From Paludibacteraceae bacterium (GTDB taxonomy: Bacteria; Bacteroidota; Bacteroidia; Bacteroidales; Paludibacteraceae), in the NCBI GenBank assembly GCA_016285885.1, contig JAEERP010000011.1:47362-111361 (forward strand): a stretch of 64,000 bases of DNA, read 5' to 3'. The stretch's first letter is position 1; each line of letters opens with the position of its first letter. The translations under genes and the position numbers were made by a program. This document shows positions 9,101 to 16,645 of this stretch, piece by piece. The notes under the pieces were generated by a model. That model did no database searches. It was given only the letters and a program-made list of their open reading frames with translations, and was not told the DNA's origin.

Positions 9101-10862
9101 GGCCCTCGGCTCTGGTCACATGTATGGTGAGGTTATCCATCCAAGCGATGCAACTCGTCGTATCGGGTTCCTCGACGTCGATATATTGCACCTCCCATCT
9201 CGGGGGTATTTTCGTGCCGTATTCATCGTATTGCTTAGGCAACGCTTTCGGGCAGATGAATGTACCTGTGGAGGCTACATCCTCGACCCAAGAACCTATG
9301 TCCCCATAATAATGTTCGGGGTCCCACGCCATCCATTTGGTGAAGTTGACCTTGATTTGCGAGATCTTATGGCATCTGTCAAACATATAGGCGTAACAGT
9401 TTTTGAGCAACGTCGTGGCAGGGAGTTCAGGTGCCTGCGTCAGACCTGTGCAACCATAGAACATACTCATGTAGCAAGCTTCGGCCAATTCCGTGGCGGG
9501 AAGTTCGGGTGCCTGCGTCAAACCGGAGCAATCGCGGAACATATATGAATAGCATCTTGCGGTCAGCGTGGTGGCGGGGAGCACCGGTGCCTGCGTCAGA
9601 TTGGTGCAGCCCATAAACATGGACGAGTAACAGGAATAGGCCAGCGTGGTGGCGGGCAGTTCGGGTGCATTCGTCAAACCGACGCAATTGTAGAACATAC
9701 CGGAGTAGCAGCTAGGAGCCAATGCGATGGCAGGAAGTGCAGGCGCCTGTGTCAGACCAGTACAACCAGAAAACATTCTGCTATAGCATCCATCAGTCAG
9801 TTCCGTGACGGATAGCTCAGGAGCTTGCGTCAGGCCGGTACAACCGTAAAACATTCCATTGTAGCACCCAATATCCAATGTGGTGGCAGGGAGTTCAGGA
9901 GTCTGCGTCAGGCCAGTGCAACCATAAAACATTTCCTTGTAGCAAGCATTGACCATTGTGGTGGCGGGCAGTTCAGGAGCCTGCTTCAGGCCAGTGCAAC
10001 CGCTAAACATTCCGAAGTAGCATGCACTGTCCAATGTGGTGGCGGGCAGTTCGGGCGCCTGTTTCAGACTGCCGCAACCGTAAAACATCTCTTGGTAGCA
10101 TCCATCTGCCAGCGTGGTGGCAGGAAGTTCAGGAGCCTGCGTCAAGCTTGTGCATCCATAAAACAAGCCCTTGTAGCATTCATTCATCAGCGTAGTGGCA
10201 GGAAGTTCAGGGGCTTGGGTTAGTTTGGAACAACCGTAAAACATTTTGCTGTAGCAGTTTTTTGCCAGCGAAGAGGAAGGAAGTTCGAATGCTTCCGTTA
10301 GGTTGGTACAACCATAAAACATGTTTTGGTAACACCCCTCTGCCAATGTCATGGCAGGCAATTCTGGAGCTCGTTTCAAATTGGTACAACCTTCAAACAT
10401 GTTTTGGTAACATCCCTTTGTCAACGCAGTGGCTGGAAGATCAGGGGCCTGTATCATACCTGCGCAATTGTAAAACAACCTATAAAAACAATATGCGTTG
10501 GGAATCGTATCGCTCTCACCCGTTCCATCGATAAGACTCATCACACTTCCGCTAACGGAGATGGGGCTGTATATTTGGAAACACACGTAGTTGCTGCTAC
10601 TCTGAGAGAGACCCTCTGGATTGTTTCCCCTCAATAAGGCTTTGTCACCTTTTTTTTTCAATAAGACTTCTCCTCCCAAAGAGGTCCATGTCTGCCCGTC
10701 ATCTAAAGAATATTGAATATCAGGAATCGTCAATAAATTTCCACAAAAAGTGCGTGAAAAATCAGCATTGTCCGACTCTGCCGTAAAAGTGAGATAGTTG
10801 GCTGCGGACGCAACACAGCAGGTGACCAGCAACAAAAATAATGTGGTAAAGGTCTTTTTCAT
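3126..10862 (-). CDS. giant repeat surface protein (CYxxMF repeats, five modules)
   Basis: A 2578-residue protein. The start at 10862 gives a clear signal peptide (MKKTFTTLFLLLVTCCVASA); the longer frame would add a poly-Phe stretch read from a homopolymer. It consists of five modules. Each opens with Y-L-T-F-T-A, then a beta-type block (SLDxGxTW ... KKGDKxLLRGxNPDG ... SGSVMSLIDxT), then tandem 26-residue repeats of the form CYxxMFxGCxxLTQAPELPATTLAxx (about 14, 10, 14, 13 and 2 copies), a closing segment (FIKVxF ... GTFxCPxxL ... IPxGWEVQ), and a C-terminal-sorting-like block (VEVYDANGELL ... MPDYGVYVVK). The repeats resemble BspA/DUF285-type leucine-rich repeats of host-binding surface proteins. 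The last 65 residues end in MPAGRTYIIKIGAQGVKVLL-like sequence, similar to type A T9SS sorting domains. Likely a secreted or surface adhesin; ligand unknown. Confidence 0.85.
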   Translation of the reverse strand: MKKTFTTLFLLLVTCCVASAANYLTFTAESDNADFSRTFCGNLLTIPDIQYSLDDGQTWTSLGGEVLLKKKGDKALLRGNNPEGLSQSSSNYVCFQIYSPISVSGSVMSLIDGTGESDTIPNAYCFYRLFYNCAGMIQAPDLPATALTKGCYQNMFEGCTNLKRAPELPAMTLAEGCYQNMFYGCTNLTEAFELPSSSLAKNCYSKMFYGCSKLTQAPELPATTLMNECYKGLFYGCTSLTQAPELPATTLADGCYQEMFYGCGSLKQAPELPATTLDSACYFGMFSGCTGLKQAPELPATTMVNACYKEMFYGCTGLTQTPELPATTLDIGCYNGMFYGCTGLTQAPELSVTELTDGCYSRMFSGCTGLTQAPALPAIALAPSCYSGMFYNCVGLTNAPELPATTLAYSCYSSMFMGCTNLTQAPVLPATTLTARCYSYMFRDCSGLTQAPELPATELAEACYMSMFYGCTGLTQAPELPATTLLKNCYAYMFDRCHKISQIKVNFTKWMAWDPEHYYGDIGSWVEDVASTGTFICPKALPKQYDEYGTKIPPRWEVQYIDVEEPDTTSCIAWMDNLTIHVTRAEGLVEVYNLEGERLRSAQANASDTTSFTMPDYGVYFVKNDTNTVEVCLYNYLTFTAGVDSCRFAIRRKSSSPCNITYSLDHGQTWSIYFFSDTITMAKKGDKVLLQGNNPNGVSYNHYNNATSPDQYIHFDIIDSIAASGSVMSLIDSTGRKDTIPSQWCFYGLFAGCDKLTQAPELPATTLARHCYQNMFQGCSSLKQAPVLPATSLTDYCYQNMFYGCSSLTQAPALPAIALALCCYSGMFYNCVGLTNAPELPATTLAISCYSSMFMGCTSLTQAPELPATTMVQNCYVSMFADCVNLSQAPELPATTLSNYCYQRMFARCTSLTQAPALPATAMAYYCYCSMFERCKGLTQAPELPALKLNEGCYNGMFSSCTSLTQAPALPATTLVHECYKYMFSGCTSLTQAPELPATKLVTACYGHMFDGCSNLSFIKVNFWNWVTWYSDTDDEDAWVKNVAPTGTFICPKDLTVQYGVNRIPEGWNVQFIKEEVVFSAWGEDLTLRVVGADGLVEVYDANGELLHNAQASFEDTTSFLMPDYGVYVVKTDSDSVRVSLYNYLTLTPERVGLGFSVEPNTWPTSMDFPTIQYSLDNGRTWDTLSVGHEISLEKKGTKVLLRGYNPDGFSQSSNAYVYFKLRGRYSASGSVMSLVDSTATSMVVPTAGCFYGLFQNCTSLTQAPELPATTLADSCYAKMFSGCTGLTQAPELPATTLAKYCYDGIFSGCTSLTQAPELSATTLADYCYRNMFSGCTSLMQAPVLAVTSLVAGCYYGMFSGCTGLTQTPELPATTLANSCYYEMFKGCANLTQAPELSATTLADICYAGMFEDCSSLTQAPVLPATTLAYCCYSRMFYNCDSLAEAPELPATTLAYGCYSRMFYNCDSLAEAPELPATTLAGSCYEAMFSACGKLTQAPVLPATTLAPSCYKNMFSSCLSFTQAPELPATTMEHSCYYGMFNHCPKLTQAPALPATKLAEYCYAFMFSRCSTLTQAPVMSATDFAELSCHNMFNSCTSLTQAPELLATTLPDYSLTLMFNDCESLSYIKVHFTEWPKWEDEALYNKWVAGVAPAGRFVCPRELPVKYGEGKIPVGWEVRYIGEGEVPDSVSFSVWTEDRTIHVIGAEGLVEVYDANGELLQNAQATTDTTSFFMSDYGVYVVKSDTDSVRVVLCDYLTFTAEKDGASFTINYKNTQSNEEMPNVVYSLDGGRKWYGLSHGEYVVLEKKGDKAMLKGINPDGFSQGSNSYAYFGMRGLIAASGSVMSLIGDTANSDTIPNEGCFYGLFNNCAGLTQAPALPATTLTNNCYVIMFNGCTKLTQAPELPATTLTKNCYYGMFRGCSGLPQAPELPATTLANSCYYEMFKGCTSLTQTPALPATALDTKCYHGMFNGCTGLTQTPELPATTLALGCYSEMFKGCANLTQAPELSATTLANSCYAGMFEDCSSLTQAPVLPATTLAVGCYSRMFYNCDSLAQTPELPATALAGSCYESMFSACDKLTQAPVLPATTLASSCYKNMFLGCISFMQAPELPATSLANYCYYGMFNHCPKLTQAPDLPATKLAEYCYAFMFSRCSTLTQAPVMSATDFAELSCHNMFNSCTSLTQAPELLATTLPDYSLTLMFNDCESLSYIKVHFTEWPKWEDEALYNKWVAGVASTGTFVCPKELDLIYGEDRIPEGWEVQFFEPEMVDANYLTFTALEDSSSITATDVKGEDAGKLRSLALKDTDLRYSLDGGKTWNVMENGVPVLLPKAGDSVMLKGYNPDGLSNYTDRIRFEMRGKLAASGSVMSLIDNSGKTTDIPNDYCFANLFDGCGSLTQAPELPSTVLKPHCYFAMFRNCTALQSVSLLPAPELTEGCYEEMFYGCENLSEIEVAFTDWADGTTDWMYGVAPSGTFTCPDALAEKMSASSIPEGWLLPSSGEVTNEEDTASCGVQVWTENGAICVRGAEDMIEVLGVKGELIRTLRGNASGIVRFTMPAGRTYIIKIGAQGVKVLL
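4155..4500 (-). repeat. near-identical block, copy 1 (module 4)
   Basis: Nearly identical at the DNA level to 5913-6258 (offset 1758 bp), with only a handful of differences. It covers the last three repeats and the closing segment of module 4 of the giant protein. Such identity implies recent duplication or gene conversion. Confidence 0.9.
5913..6258 (-). repeat. near-identical block, copy 2 (module 3)
   Basis: Partner of the block at 4155-4500. It covers the same part of module 3. A shorter perfect tandem duplication of one 78-bp (26-residue) unit lies nearby at about 6430-6585. Confidence 0.9.
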
Positions 10863-10903
10863 ATGCTTTAGATTTGAGGGTGAGACATAATGCTTAGTTA
10901 TAC

Positions 10904-10920
10904 AAAAAAAAAAAAAAAAA
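10904..10920. repeat. homopolymer of 17 A (17 T on the minus strand)
   Basis: The tract lies 42-58 bp upstream of the start codon of the giant minus-strand surface gene. On the minus strand a TTTG (10926-10929) precedes it and the tract itself ends in TTTG (10903-10906), so it falls between possible -33 and -7 elements. Tracts of this length commonly slip during replication. Confidence 0.9.
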
Positions 10921-10934
10921 TTACACAAATTCAA

Positions 10935-11180
10935 AAAAATATGTCCATAAAGTTTTCTTTCCCTTATATAATTTCTACTTTTACAAATAATTTGTCTTTT
11001 TGTCGGTTTAAGTTGTTCGGTTACATACCATTATGATGTGTAGGATATGATTCGATAGCGCAGAACCGGCAACGTCACCGAATGATGGCCCGACAAGTAT
11101 AGCATTCATACTATGCTAAAAACGAAGAAATTGAATCAAAAAACAACCCTTATCCGATAAAACTATAACACTCACGGATT
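10935..11180. other. AT-rich intergenic region between divergent surface genes
   Basis: Separates the giant minus-strand gene from the expansin-like gene. No gene is visible. It contains two interlocking dyads at 11096-11117 (AGTAT/ATACT and AGCAT/ATGCT), about 65-85 bp before the expansin start, which could be an operator. No exact TAnnTTTG box was found for the expansin gene. Confidence 0.5.
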
Positions 11181-12110
11181 ATGAAAATCACAAAAACCCT
11201 TACCCTCCTTGCGCTGTGCCTGCTCACCAGGCTCACCGCAAACGCATTCCCCATCCAGGCATGCGACACCACATGGTACACCGGCGAAGGCACACAGTAC
11301 GGCGGCGTGGCCGGCAGCAACGGCGGAAACTGCGGCATATACGTGGAGGAGGACGACATCTTCCACTGCGCGATGAACCACTCCCAATACGACAGTAGCT
11401 TCGCCTGCGGCGCCTGCGTGAGAGCCTTCGGTCCGCTCGGGGAGGTCACCGTGAAGGTGGTGGACCGCTGCCCGGAATGCAAACCGGGCGACATCGACTT
11501 CAGCACGGGCTCCTTCGTCAAAATAGGCACGATGGAAGCGGGAAGGATCCCCATCCGCTGGCAATTCATCCCCTGCGAGGAGGAGGAGGACATCAAAGTC
11601 AAGTTCGAAAAGGGCACCAGCCAATTCTACTTCAAGGCGATATTCTACGATATCCGCTACAGAATCAGCCAGCTGGAGTACCAACGCAGCGACGGCGCCT
11701 TCGTGCCCATCCACCGCGAGATGTATAACTTCTACGTCGAGAACGCGGGCATAGACGAGGACAAGACGAAGATCGGCCCCTACGTCTTCCGCCTCATATC
11801 CTGCGAAGGGGACACCGTCACGACCGCCCCGATCGAATACGAGGCTGGCGTGGAGATCAACACGGGCGTGCAGTTCCCCTTCCACAACTGCGGAGAGGAG
11901 AAACCTACGAGCATTGAGGTGACCATGAAGGAGGAACCCCTCCAGGACCTCCTACGCATAGAGGCCTACGACATCACAGGCAGGTACCTGCGCTCCTACA
12001 AGGATTGGGACGAGGCGATAGAAAGCCTCAAGGAGAGAACCAGCCCGACAATCCTGAAGGAGATAGACCGTGCGGGACACGTACGCCACCATTTGCGGGC
12101 AAAACAATAA
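11181..12110 (+). CDS. expansin-like secreted protein
   Basis: A 309-residue secreted protein with a signal peptide (residues 1-22, ending LTANA). Residues about 25-135 form a double-psi beta-barrel of the RlpA/GH45-like type: TTWYTGEGTQYGG, cysteines in conserved places, and VVDRCPECKPGDIDFS (Asp95, Asp104, Asp106), where expansins keep an essential Asp. Residues about 140-235 (KFEKGTSQFYFKAIFY ... GPYVFRLISCEGDTV) match the second, beta-sandwich expansin domain (CBM63-like). A C-terminal extension of about 65 residues follows. Expansins loosen cellulose or peptidoglycan networks without hydrolysis. The gene stands alone; neighbours do not indicate a polysaccharide locus. An RlpA-type peptidoglycan function is a possible alternative, but the second domain favours expansin. 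Confidence 0.8.
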   Translation: MKITKTLTLLALCLLTRLTANAFPIQACDTTWYTGEGTQYGGVAGSNGGNCGIYVEEDDIFHCAMNHSQYDSSFACGACVRAFGPLGEVTVKVVDRCPECKPGDIDFSTGSFVKIGTMEAGRIPIRWQFIPCEEEEDIKVKFEKGTSQFYFKAIFYDIRYRISQLEYQRSDGAFVPIHREMYNFYVENAGIDEDKTKIGPYVFRLISCEGDTVTTAPIEYEAGVEINTGVQFPFHNCGEEKPTSIEVTMKEEPLQDLLRIEAYDITGRYLRSYKDWDEAIESLKERTSPTILKEIDRAGHVRHHLRAKQ

Positions 12111-12111
12111 C

Positions 12112-12139
12112 TATTTACGATTTAGTTATTTACGATTTA
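12112..12139. repeat. 13-bp direct repeat
   Basis: TATTTACGATTTA occurs at 12112-12124 and again at 12127-12139, just after the expansin-like gene. Its role is unknown. The rest of the gap up to frr holds no gene that I can see. Confidence 0.6.
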
Positions 12140-12374
12140 CCACTGGGTTTTACTATTTAACGATGCACATTACGCCTTAGGGGCTTTCCCTTCATAGAAG
12201 TGTGCAAATAGGCATGAAAGACCCTGACAAATATAGTCCACGAACAACGCCTTGGGTTTAAATGAATTTTCCGTGGGCAAAATACATTATTCGCAACGAA
12301 ACAATACGGATTTCGTTTTTTTTCCTATTTTCGCGCAATTAATATCACAAACGAAACACTAATTATAGATTATT

Positions 12375-12935
12375 ATGGCAGAAATAAAAGAATATCTGAA
12401 GGCAGCGGAGGAGAAGATGGAGCAGTCCCTACTCTTTTTGGACGACGCATTGGCGCGCATCAGGGCAGGAAAGGCGAACGTGCGCATCCTGGACGGTGTG
12501 CGCGTGGACTACTACGGTAGCGTGGTGCCTCTCTCCAACGTGGCGACCATCACCACACCAGACGCCCACACCATCGCGATCCAACCTTGGGAGAAGAAGC
12601 TGATCCCTGAGATCGAGAAGGCCATCATGGCTTCCGAGGTGGGCATCACGCCTGAGAACAACGGAGAGATCATCCGCCTGGGCATCCCACCGTTGACGGA
12701 GGAGCGCCGCAAGACTTTGGTGAAGCAGACCCGCGCCGAGGGCGAGGACGCCAAGATCAGCATCCGCAACGCCAGAAGAGACGCCATCGACGGCCTGAAG
12801 AAGGAGATCAAGAACGGATTGGCTGAGGACGCCGAGAAGGACGCTGAGGCTGAAGTTCAGAAGATCCACGACAAGTTCATCAAGAAAGTCGAGGATATCC
12901 TCGCCGCCAAAGAGAAAGAGGTGATGACAGTATGA
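12375..12935 (+). CDS. frr: ribosome recycling factor
   Basis: A 186-residue cytoplasmic protein that, with EF-G, splits the ribosome after termination. It has the family's usual length and features: an N-terminal helix, [19 protein letters not shown] (about residues 30-48), the [23 protein letters not shown] strand region, and the helical C-terminal half containing [14 protein letters not shown]. Its stop overlaps the start of rsgA by 4 nt (ATGA), which indicates translational coupling. A weak -7-like TATTTTCG box lies upstream around 12326-12333. Confidence 0.97.
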   Translation: MAEIKEYLKAAEEKMEQSLLFLDDALARIRAGKANVRILDGVRVDYYGSVVPLSNVATITTPDAHTIAIQPWEKKLIPEIEKAIMASEVGITPENNGEIIRLGIPPLTEERRKTLVKQTRAEGEDAKISIRNARRDAIDGLKKEIKNGLAEDAEKDAEAEVQKIHDKFIKKVEDILAAKEKEVMTV

Positions 12936-13858
12936 TCGGACTTGTGGTCAAAAACACAGGAAGTGGCTATTGGGTCAAAAACGATTCCGACGGCCAACTC
13001 TACGAATGCAAGATCAAGGGTAACTTCCGAATCAAGGGTATCAAAAGCACTAACCCGGTTGCCGTCGGCGATCGGGTTTCTTTCGATATGCCCGCCTCCG
13101 GCATCGGTTGGATCCACGGAATCGAGGACCGCAAGAACTACATCGTGCGCAAACCCACGAACCTCTCCAAGCAGTTGCACATCATCGCGGCGAACGTCGA
13201 CCAGCTGCTGCTGACGGTCACCATCAACCACCCGGAGACCTCCACCACATTCATAGACCGCGCCCTGGCGACAAGCGAGGCCTACCAGGTGCGCTCCATC
13301 CTCGTCATCAACAAGACGGACCTCTACGACGAGGGCGAGAAGGAGTACATGAACGCCCTCATCAACCTCTACGAAACCATCGGATACCCCTGCATAGCCG
13401 TATCCGCGCAGACGGGGGAGAACATCGAACGGCTCAAGGAGATGATACAAGGCAAGACATCGCTCCTCTCCGGCAACTCGGGCGTGGGCAAATCATCGCT
13501 CATCAACGCCATCTGCCCCACCTTCAGCGCCAAGACAGGGGAGATATCGGACGTGCACAACAAAGGCATGCACACCACCACCTTCTCCGAGATGTTCGAA
13601 CTGGACGAGGCGACCAACCTCATCGACACCCCAGGCATCAAGGGGTTCGGCACCATCGACTTCAAGAAAGAGGAGGTCGGGCACTACTTCCCAGAGATCT
13701 TCAGGGAATCCAGCAACTGCCGCTTCGGCAACTGCACCCACATACACGAGCCGGGATGCTCCGTGCTCCGCGCGATAGAGGAGCACACCATCAGCATATC
13801 CCGCTACAACAGCTACCTCAGCATCATGGAGGACTGCGACGAGGGGAAATACAGATAG
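12932..13858 (+). CDS. rsgA: ribosome small subunit biogenesis GTPase RsgA
   Basis: A 308-residue circularly permuted GTPase that acts late in 30S subunit maturation. The domains come in the characteristic order: an N-terminal OB fold, then G4 (VINKTDLYD, about residue 127), then G1 ([10 protein letters not shown], about 185-194), then G3 (DTPGIKGF). A C-terminal zinc-binding module with [14 protein letters not shown] closes the protein. The start codon overlaps the frr stop (ATGA), placing two ribosome-cycle factors in one operon. The next gene, a histidine kinase, starts 4 nt after its stop. Confidence 0.97.
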   Translation: MIGLVVKNTGSGYWVKNDSDGQLYECKIKGNFRIKGIKSTNPVAVGDRVSFDMPASGIGWIHGIEDRKNYIVRKPTNLSKQLHIIAANVDQLLLTVTINHPETSTTFIDRALATSEAYQVRSILVINKTDLYDEGEKEYMNALINLYETIGYPCIAVSAQTGENIERLKEMIQGKTSLLSGNSGVGKSSLINAICPTFSAKTGEISDVHNKGMHTTTFSEMFELDEATNLIDTPGIKGFGTIDFKKEEVGHYFPEIFRESSNCRFGNCTHIHEPGCSVLRAIEEHTISISRYNSYLSIMEDCDEGKYR

Positions 13859-13862
13859 AGAC

Positions 13863-15026
13863 ATGAAAACCTCCTTCAACAACATAAAGAAAATCAAGTA
13901 CATCTTCTCCTCGATCGCTCTGCTGATCGTGGGGCTCTCCATGTACTACACCCACCAGCTGACGAAGGAGATGGCGGAGGAGGAGCGGCAACGCATCAGC
14001 CTATGGGCGGAAGCCACACAGAGACTCGTTTCCGACACAGACGGATCCGACCTCGTATTCCTCATGAAGGTCATCGAAGGGAACACTAGCATACCCGTGC
14101 TCGTGGTCGACGAAACCGACAACGTGACCATCTACCGCAACATAGAGATTCCCGAGGAAGACGACGGCAAATACATACGACAGATGGTCAAGAAGTTCCA
14201 GCGGGAGAACAAACCCATAGAGATATCGATCGACGAAAACATCAAGCACACCCTCTACTACGGCAACTCGACCATGCTCAACAAGCTGGAATACTACCCG
14301 TATATCCAATGGGGCATCATCCTCGCCTTCTTCGCCATCATCTTCTTCGTCTTCGCCAGCGCCAAACGCTCCGAACAGAACAGGGTGTGGGTCGGACTCT
14401 CCAAGGAGACGGCCCACCAATTAGGGACCCCGATCTCTTCCCTACTCGCCTGGGTCGAGATACTGAAGGAGGAGAAGGTCAACCCAGACCTCATGACGGA
14501 GATGGAGAAGGACGTCAACCGCCTGCGCACCATCGCGGAACGCTTCTCCAAGATCGGTTCGATACCCGAACTGACACCGACGAATCTGGACACCCTCCTG
14601 CAAAACTCACTTTCCTACATGCGGAAACGCACGTCGGACAAAGTGCAGATCACCTACCATTTCAAGGACGAAATGCCTATCACCCTCGCACTGAACCAAC
14701 CCCTATTCGAATGGGTCATTGAAAACCTATGCAAGAACGCCATCGACGCGATGAGCGGAGAAGGACACATCAACGTAGAGGTGGCACAGGAGAAAGAGAA
14801 GGTGATCATAGACGTGAGCGACACAGGGAAAGGTATTCCGAAGTCCAAATTCGATGCGGTATTCTCCCCTGGGTTCACCACTAAGAAAAGAGGCTGGGGA
14901 CTAGGACTCTCCCTCGTGAAAAGGATCATAGAAGAGTACCATAAAGGGAAAATTTTCGTCAAACACTCGGAAATCGACAAAGGAACCACCTTCAGAATCA
15001 TTCTAAACAAGCAAGCAAAGAACTGA
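13863..15026 (+). CDS. membrane sensor histidine kinase
   Basis: A 387-residue kinase with two membrane segments (about residues 11-28 and 149-167) flanking a periplasmic sensor region of roughly 120 residues. The cytoplasmic part contains the H box KETAHQLGTPISSLL with phospho-acceptor His185, an N box (NLCKNAIDAM), G1 (DTGKGIP) and G2 (GWGLGLSL). There is no HAMP domain of the usual form and no receiver domain. No response regulator gene is adjacent, so it is an orphan within this window; its partner and signal are unknown. It lies 4 nt after rsgA, so it is probably transcribed with frr-rsgA. Confidence 0.93.
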   Translation: MKTSFNNIKKIKYIFSSIALLIVGLSMYYTHQLTKEMAEEERQRISLWAEATQRLVSDTDGSDLVFLMKVIEGNTSIPVLVVDETDNVTIYRNIEIPEEDDGKYIRQMVKKFQRENKPIEISIDENIKHTLYYGNSTMLNKLEYYPYIQWGIILAFFAIIFFVFASAKRSEQNRVWVGLSKETAHQLGTPISSLLAWVEILKEEKVNPDLMTEMEKDVNRLRTIAERFSKIGSIPELTPTNLDTLLQNSLSYMRKRTSDKVQITYHFKDEMPITLALNQPLFEWVIENLCKNAIDAMSGEGHINVEVAQEKEKVIIDVSDTGKGIPKSKFDAVFSPGFTTKKRGWGLGLSLVKRIIEEYHKGKIFVKHSEIDKGTTFRIILNKQAKN

Positions 15027-15105
15027 TTATAAGACACTTAAAATAATTGTCTTAAAAAAAAGCAAAAATGGACGTATGGGGAGTCCTAAATATCACTATT
15101 TTTTG

Positions 15106-15113
15106 TAATTTTG
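15106..15113 (+). promoter_or_regulatory. -7 box for DUF177-rpmF operon
   Basis: TAATTTTG matches TAnnTTTG exactly and lies 26 nt before the GTG start at 15139. The -33 element is not clear. Confidence 0.6.
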
Positions 15114-15138
15114 CGGAGTTTTTAGAATCCATGCGAAA

Positions 15139-15699
15139 GTGGGAAGAGAAGAGACATACATTATTCCGCTGAAAGATTTGGAAGTCGGCACACACCAGTA
15201 CCGATACACATTGGACAACAGATTTTTCGAGGAGGTTGAGGGTCCGGAAATAGAAAAAGGAGATGTACAAGCGGATGTGACCGTCAAGAAATGCGAGCAC
15301 TCTTTCTTAATCACTTTCAGATTGGAAGGCACAATAAAAGTATTGTGTGACAGATGTTTGGAGGAGATGGATCAACCGATATCCTGCGAGGAGAGCCTCA
15401 CGGTGAAGTTCGGGGAAGACAAATCCGAGGAGGACGACCAACTGGTGGTGGTTTCCGAGGAGGATGGCGAGTTGGACTTGTCCTGGTACATGTACGAGTT
15501 CGTCGCCCTACACATCCCAATCCGGCACGTCCACCCAGAGGGAGAATGTGACGAAGAGACCGCCCAGGCACTCAGAGCGCATCTGACCTTCAAGAGGGAC
15601 GAAGAGGAACAAACAGAAGAAGAACAAGGCGACACCCCAACAGGCGAAGAGATCGACCCTCGCTGGGAGGCCCTAAAAAAACTAAAAGACAATAACTAA
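15139..15699 (+). CDS. DUF177 (YceD-like) protein
   Basis: A 186-residue member of the DUF177/YceD family, which is almost always encoded directly before rpmF and is implicated in 23S rRNA/50S maturation. The Cys-containing motif VLCDRCLEEMDQPI (about residues 70-83) is the family hallmark. The C-terminus is acidic and ends in DPRWEALKKLKDNN, as is typical. I use the GTG start at 15139, since the nearby ATG at 15131 is in another frame and the protein from GTG has the usual N-terminus (MGREETYIIPLKDL). rpmF follows after 17 nt. Confidence 0.9.
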   Translation: MGREETYIIPLKDLEVGTHQYRYTLDNRFFEEVEGPEIEKGDVQADVTVKKCEHSFLITFRLEGTIKVLCDRCLEEMDQPISCEESLTVKFGEDKSEEDDQLVVVSEEDGELDLSWYMYEFVALHIPIRHVHPEGECDEETAQALRAHLTFKRDEEEQTEEEQGDTPTGEEIDPRWEALKKLKDNN

Positions 15700-15716
15700 T
15701 TTAAATTATAAACAAA

Positions 15717-15902
15717 ATGGCACATCCTAAACGAAGACAAGGTAAATCAAGAGGAGCGAAGAGAAGAACTCATTACACAGCAGTAGCTCCGACATTGGCA
15801 GTATGTCCTAAATGTGGCGCACTCCACTTATACCACAGAGTATGCGGTTCTTGTGGATACTACCGCGGCATGGAGGCTATCGTTAAGCAGGAAGCTGTTT
15901 AA
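15717..15902 (+). CDS. rpmF: 50S ribosomal protein L32
   Basis: A 61-residue ribosomal protein of the large subunit with the conserved N-terminus MAHPKRRQGKSRGAKRR and a zinc-ribbon with two CxxC pairs (CPKCGALHLYHRVCGSCG). It has the usual length and follows the DUF177 gene, the standard bacterial arrangement. A terminator lies just downstream. Confidence 0.98.
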   Translation: MAHPKRRQGKSRGAKRRTHYTAVAPTLAVCPKCGALHLYHRVCGSCGYYRGMEAIVKQEAV

Positions 15903-15928
15903 TCCGCCTTCACATAAAAACGAATCGG

Positions 15929-15964
15929 AAGGAGTCACCTCAAGCGCGGCTCCTTTCTTTTTCT
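15929..15964 (+). terminator. intrinsic terminator after rpmF
   Basis: AAGGAG (15929-15934) pairs with CTCCTT (15950-15955), followed by a T-rich tail (TTTCTTTTT). It ends the DUF177-rpmF unit. Confidence 0.7.
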
Positions 15965-15985
15965 ATCTCCATACATGAGTGAACC

Positions 15986-16645
15986 ATGACACGTTTTTAC
16001 CTAATCAGACACGGGCAGACAGATTGGAACCTGGAGAAGAGGATGCAGGGACAACATGAGACGGACCTCACCCCCCTCGGCGAGAGGCAAGCGATCGCTT
16101 TAGGGGAAAGGCTCGAGGACGTTGATTTCGACCTCGTCTTTTCCAGTCCGCAGCGGAGAGCCATGAAGACCACCCAGCTCATACTAGGGGAACGGAAACA
16201 TAACCTGCCCATCATCCAGGACAACGCACTGAAGGAGATCCTGATGGGCGATTGGCAAGGCATACTCATCGAGGACCTCATGAAAAAGTACCCGGAAGAG
16301 ATCGACCTCTTTTGGCACCACCCCGAGCAATACAAGCGGGAGGGTTGCGAAACATACGACGAGGTGAGGAAACGGGCCGGCCAGTTCATGGAGAGAACCG
16401 CCGCAGAAAACCCCGGGAAAAACATCCTCGTCGTCACCCACGGCGCCTTACTGAAAACACTCTACACCTATTTCAAGTACCAACCCATATCCGAAATAGC
16501 ACACGCCGTACACCCCCTCTCCACCGCCATGGCAATCGTGGAAAAGCGGGATGGAATATGGAACGTGATGTCCTGGAACGACACGGAACACCTCGCACAA
16601 CTCGAGGAAGTGCCCAACGTGACAGATAGCGCTAATACAATATAA
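15986..16645 (+). CDS. histidine phosphatase family protein
   Basis: A 219-residue member of the histidine phosphatase (phosphoglycerate mutase-like) superfamily. The catalytic RHG motif is in FYLIRHGQTDWN (about residues 4-15), the second arginine in SSPQRRAMKT, and the second catalytic His in VVTHGALLKTL (about 151-161). Substrate cannot be read from the sequence; cobalamin-pathway phosphatase CobC or a general phosphatase are possible. The gene overlaps the convergent methyltransferase gene by 14 bp at their 3' ends, and no terminator separates them. Confidence 0.88.
   Translation: MTRFYLIRHGQTDWNLEKRMQGQHETDLTPLGERQAIALGERLEDVDFDLVFSSPQRRAMKTTQLILGERKHNLPIIQDNALKEILMGDWQGILIEDLMKKYPEEIDLFWHHPEQYKREGCETYDEVRKRAGQFMERTAAENPGKNILVVTHGALLKTLYTYFKYQPISEIAHAVHPLSTAMAIVEKRDGIWNVMSWNDTEHLAQLEEVPNVTDSANTI

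Noticed and set aside
3600..10500. Regular 78-bp repetition that might suggest a CRISPR or satellite array
   Set aside because: The period is 26 codons, the frame is open throughout and the conserved positions are amino-acid positions, so it is protein repeat coding.
3147..10637. Long plus-strand reading frames with GGG/RRLRQ repeats opposite the giant gene (for example 4536-5423)
   Set aside because: They are antisense shadows of the 26-residue repeats, lack signal peptides and sensible starts, and end wherever the sense repeats vary.
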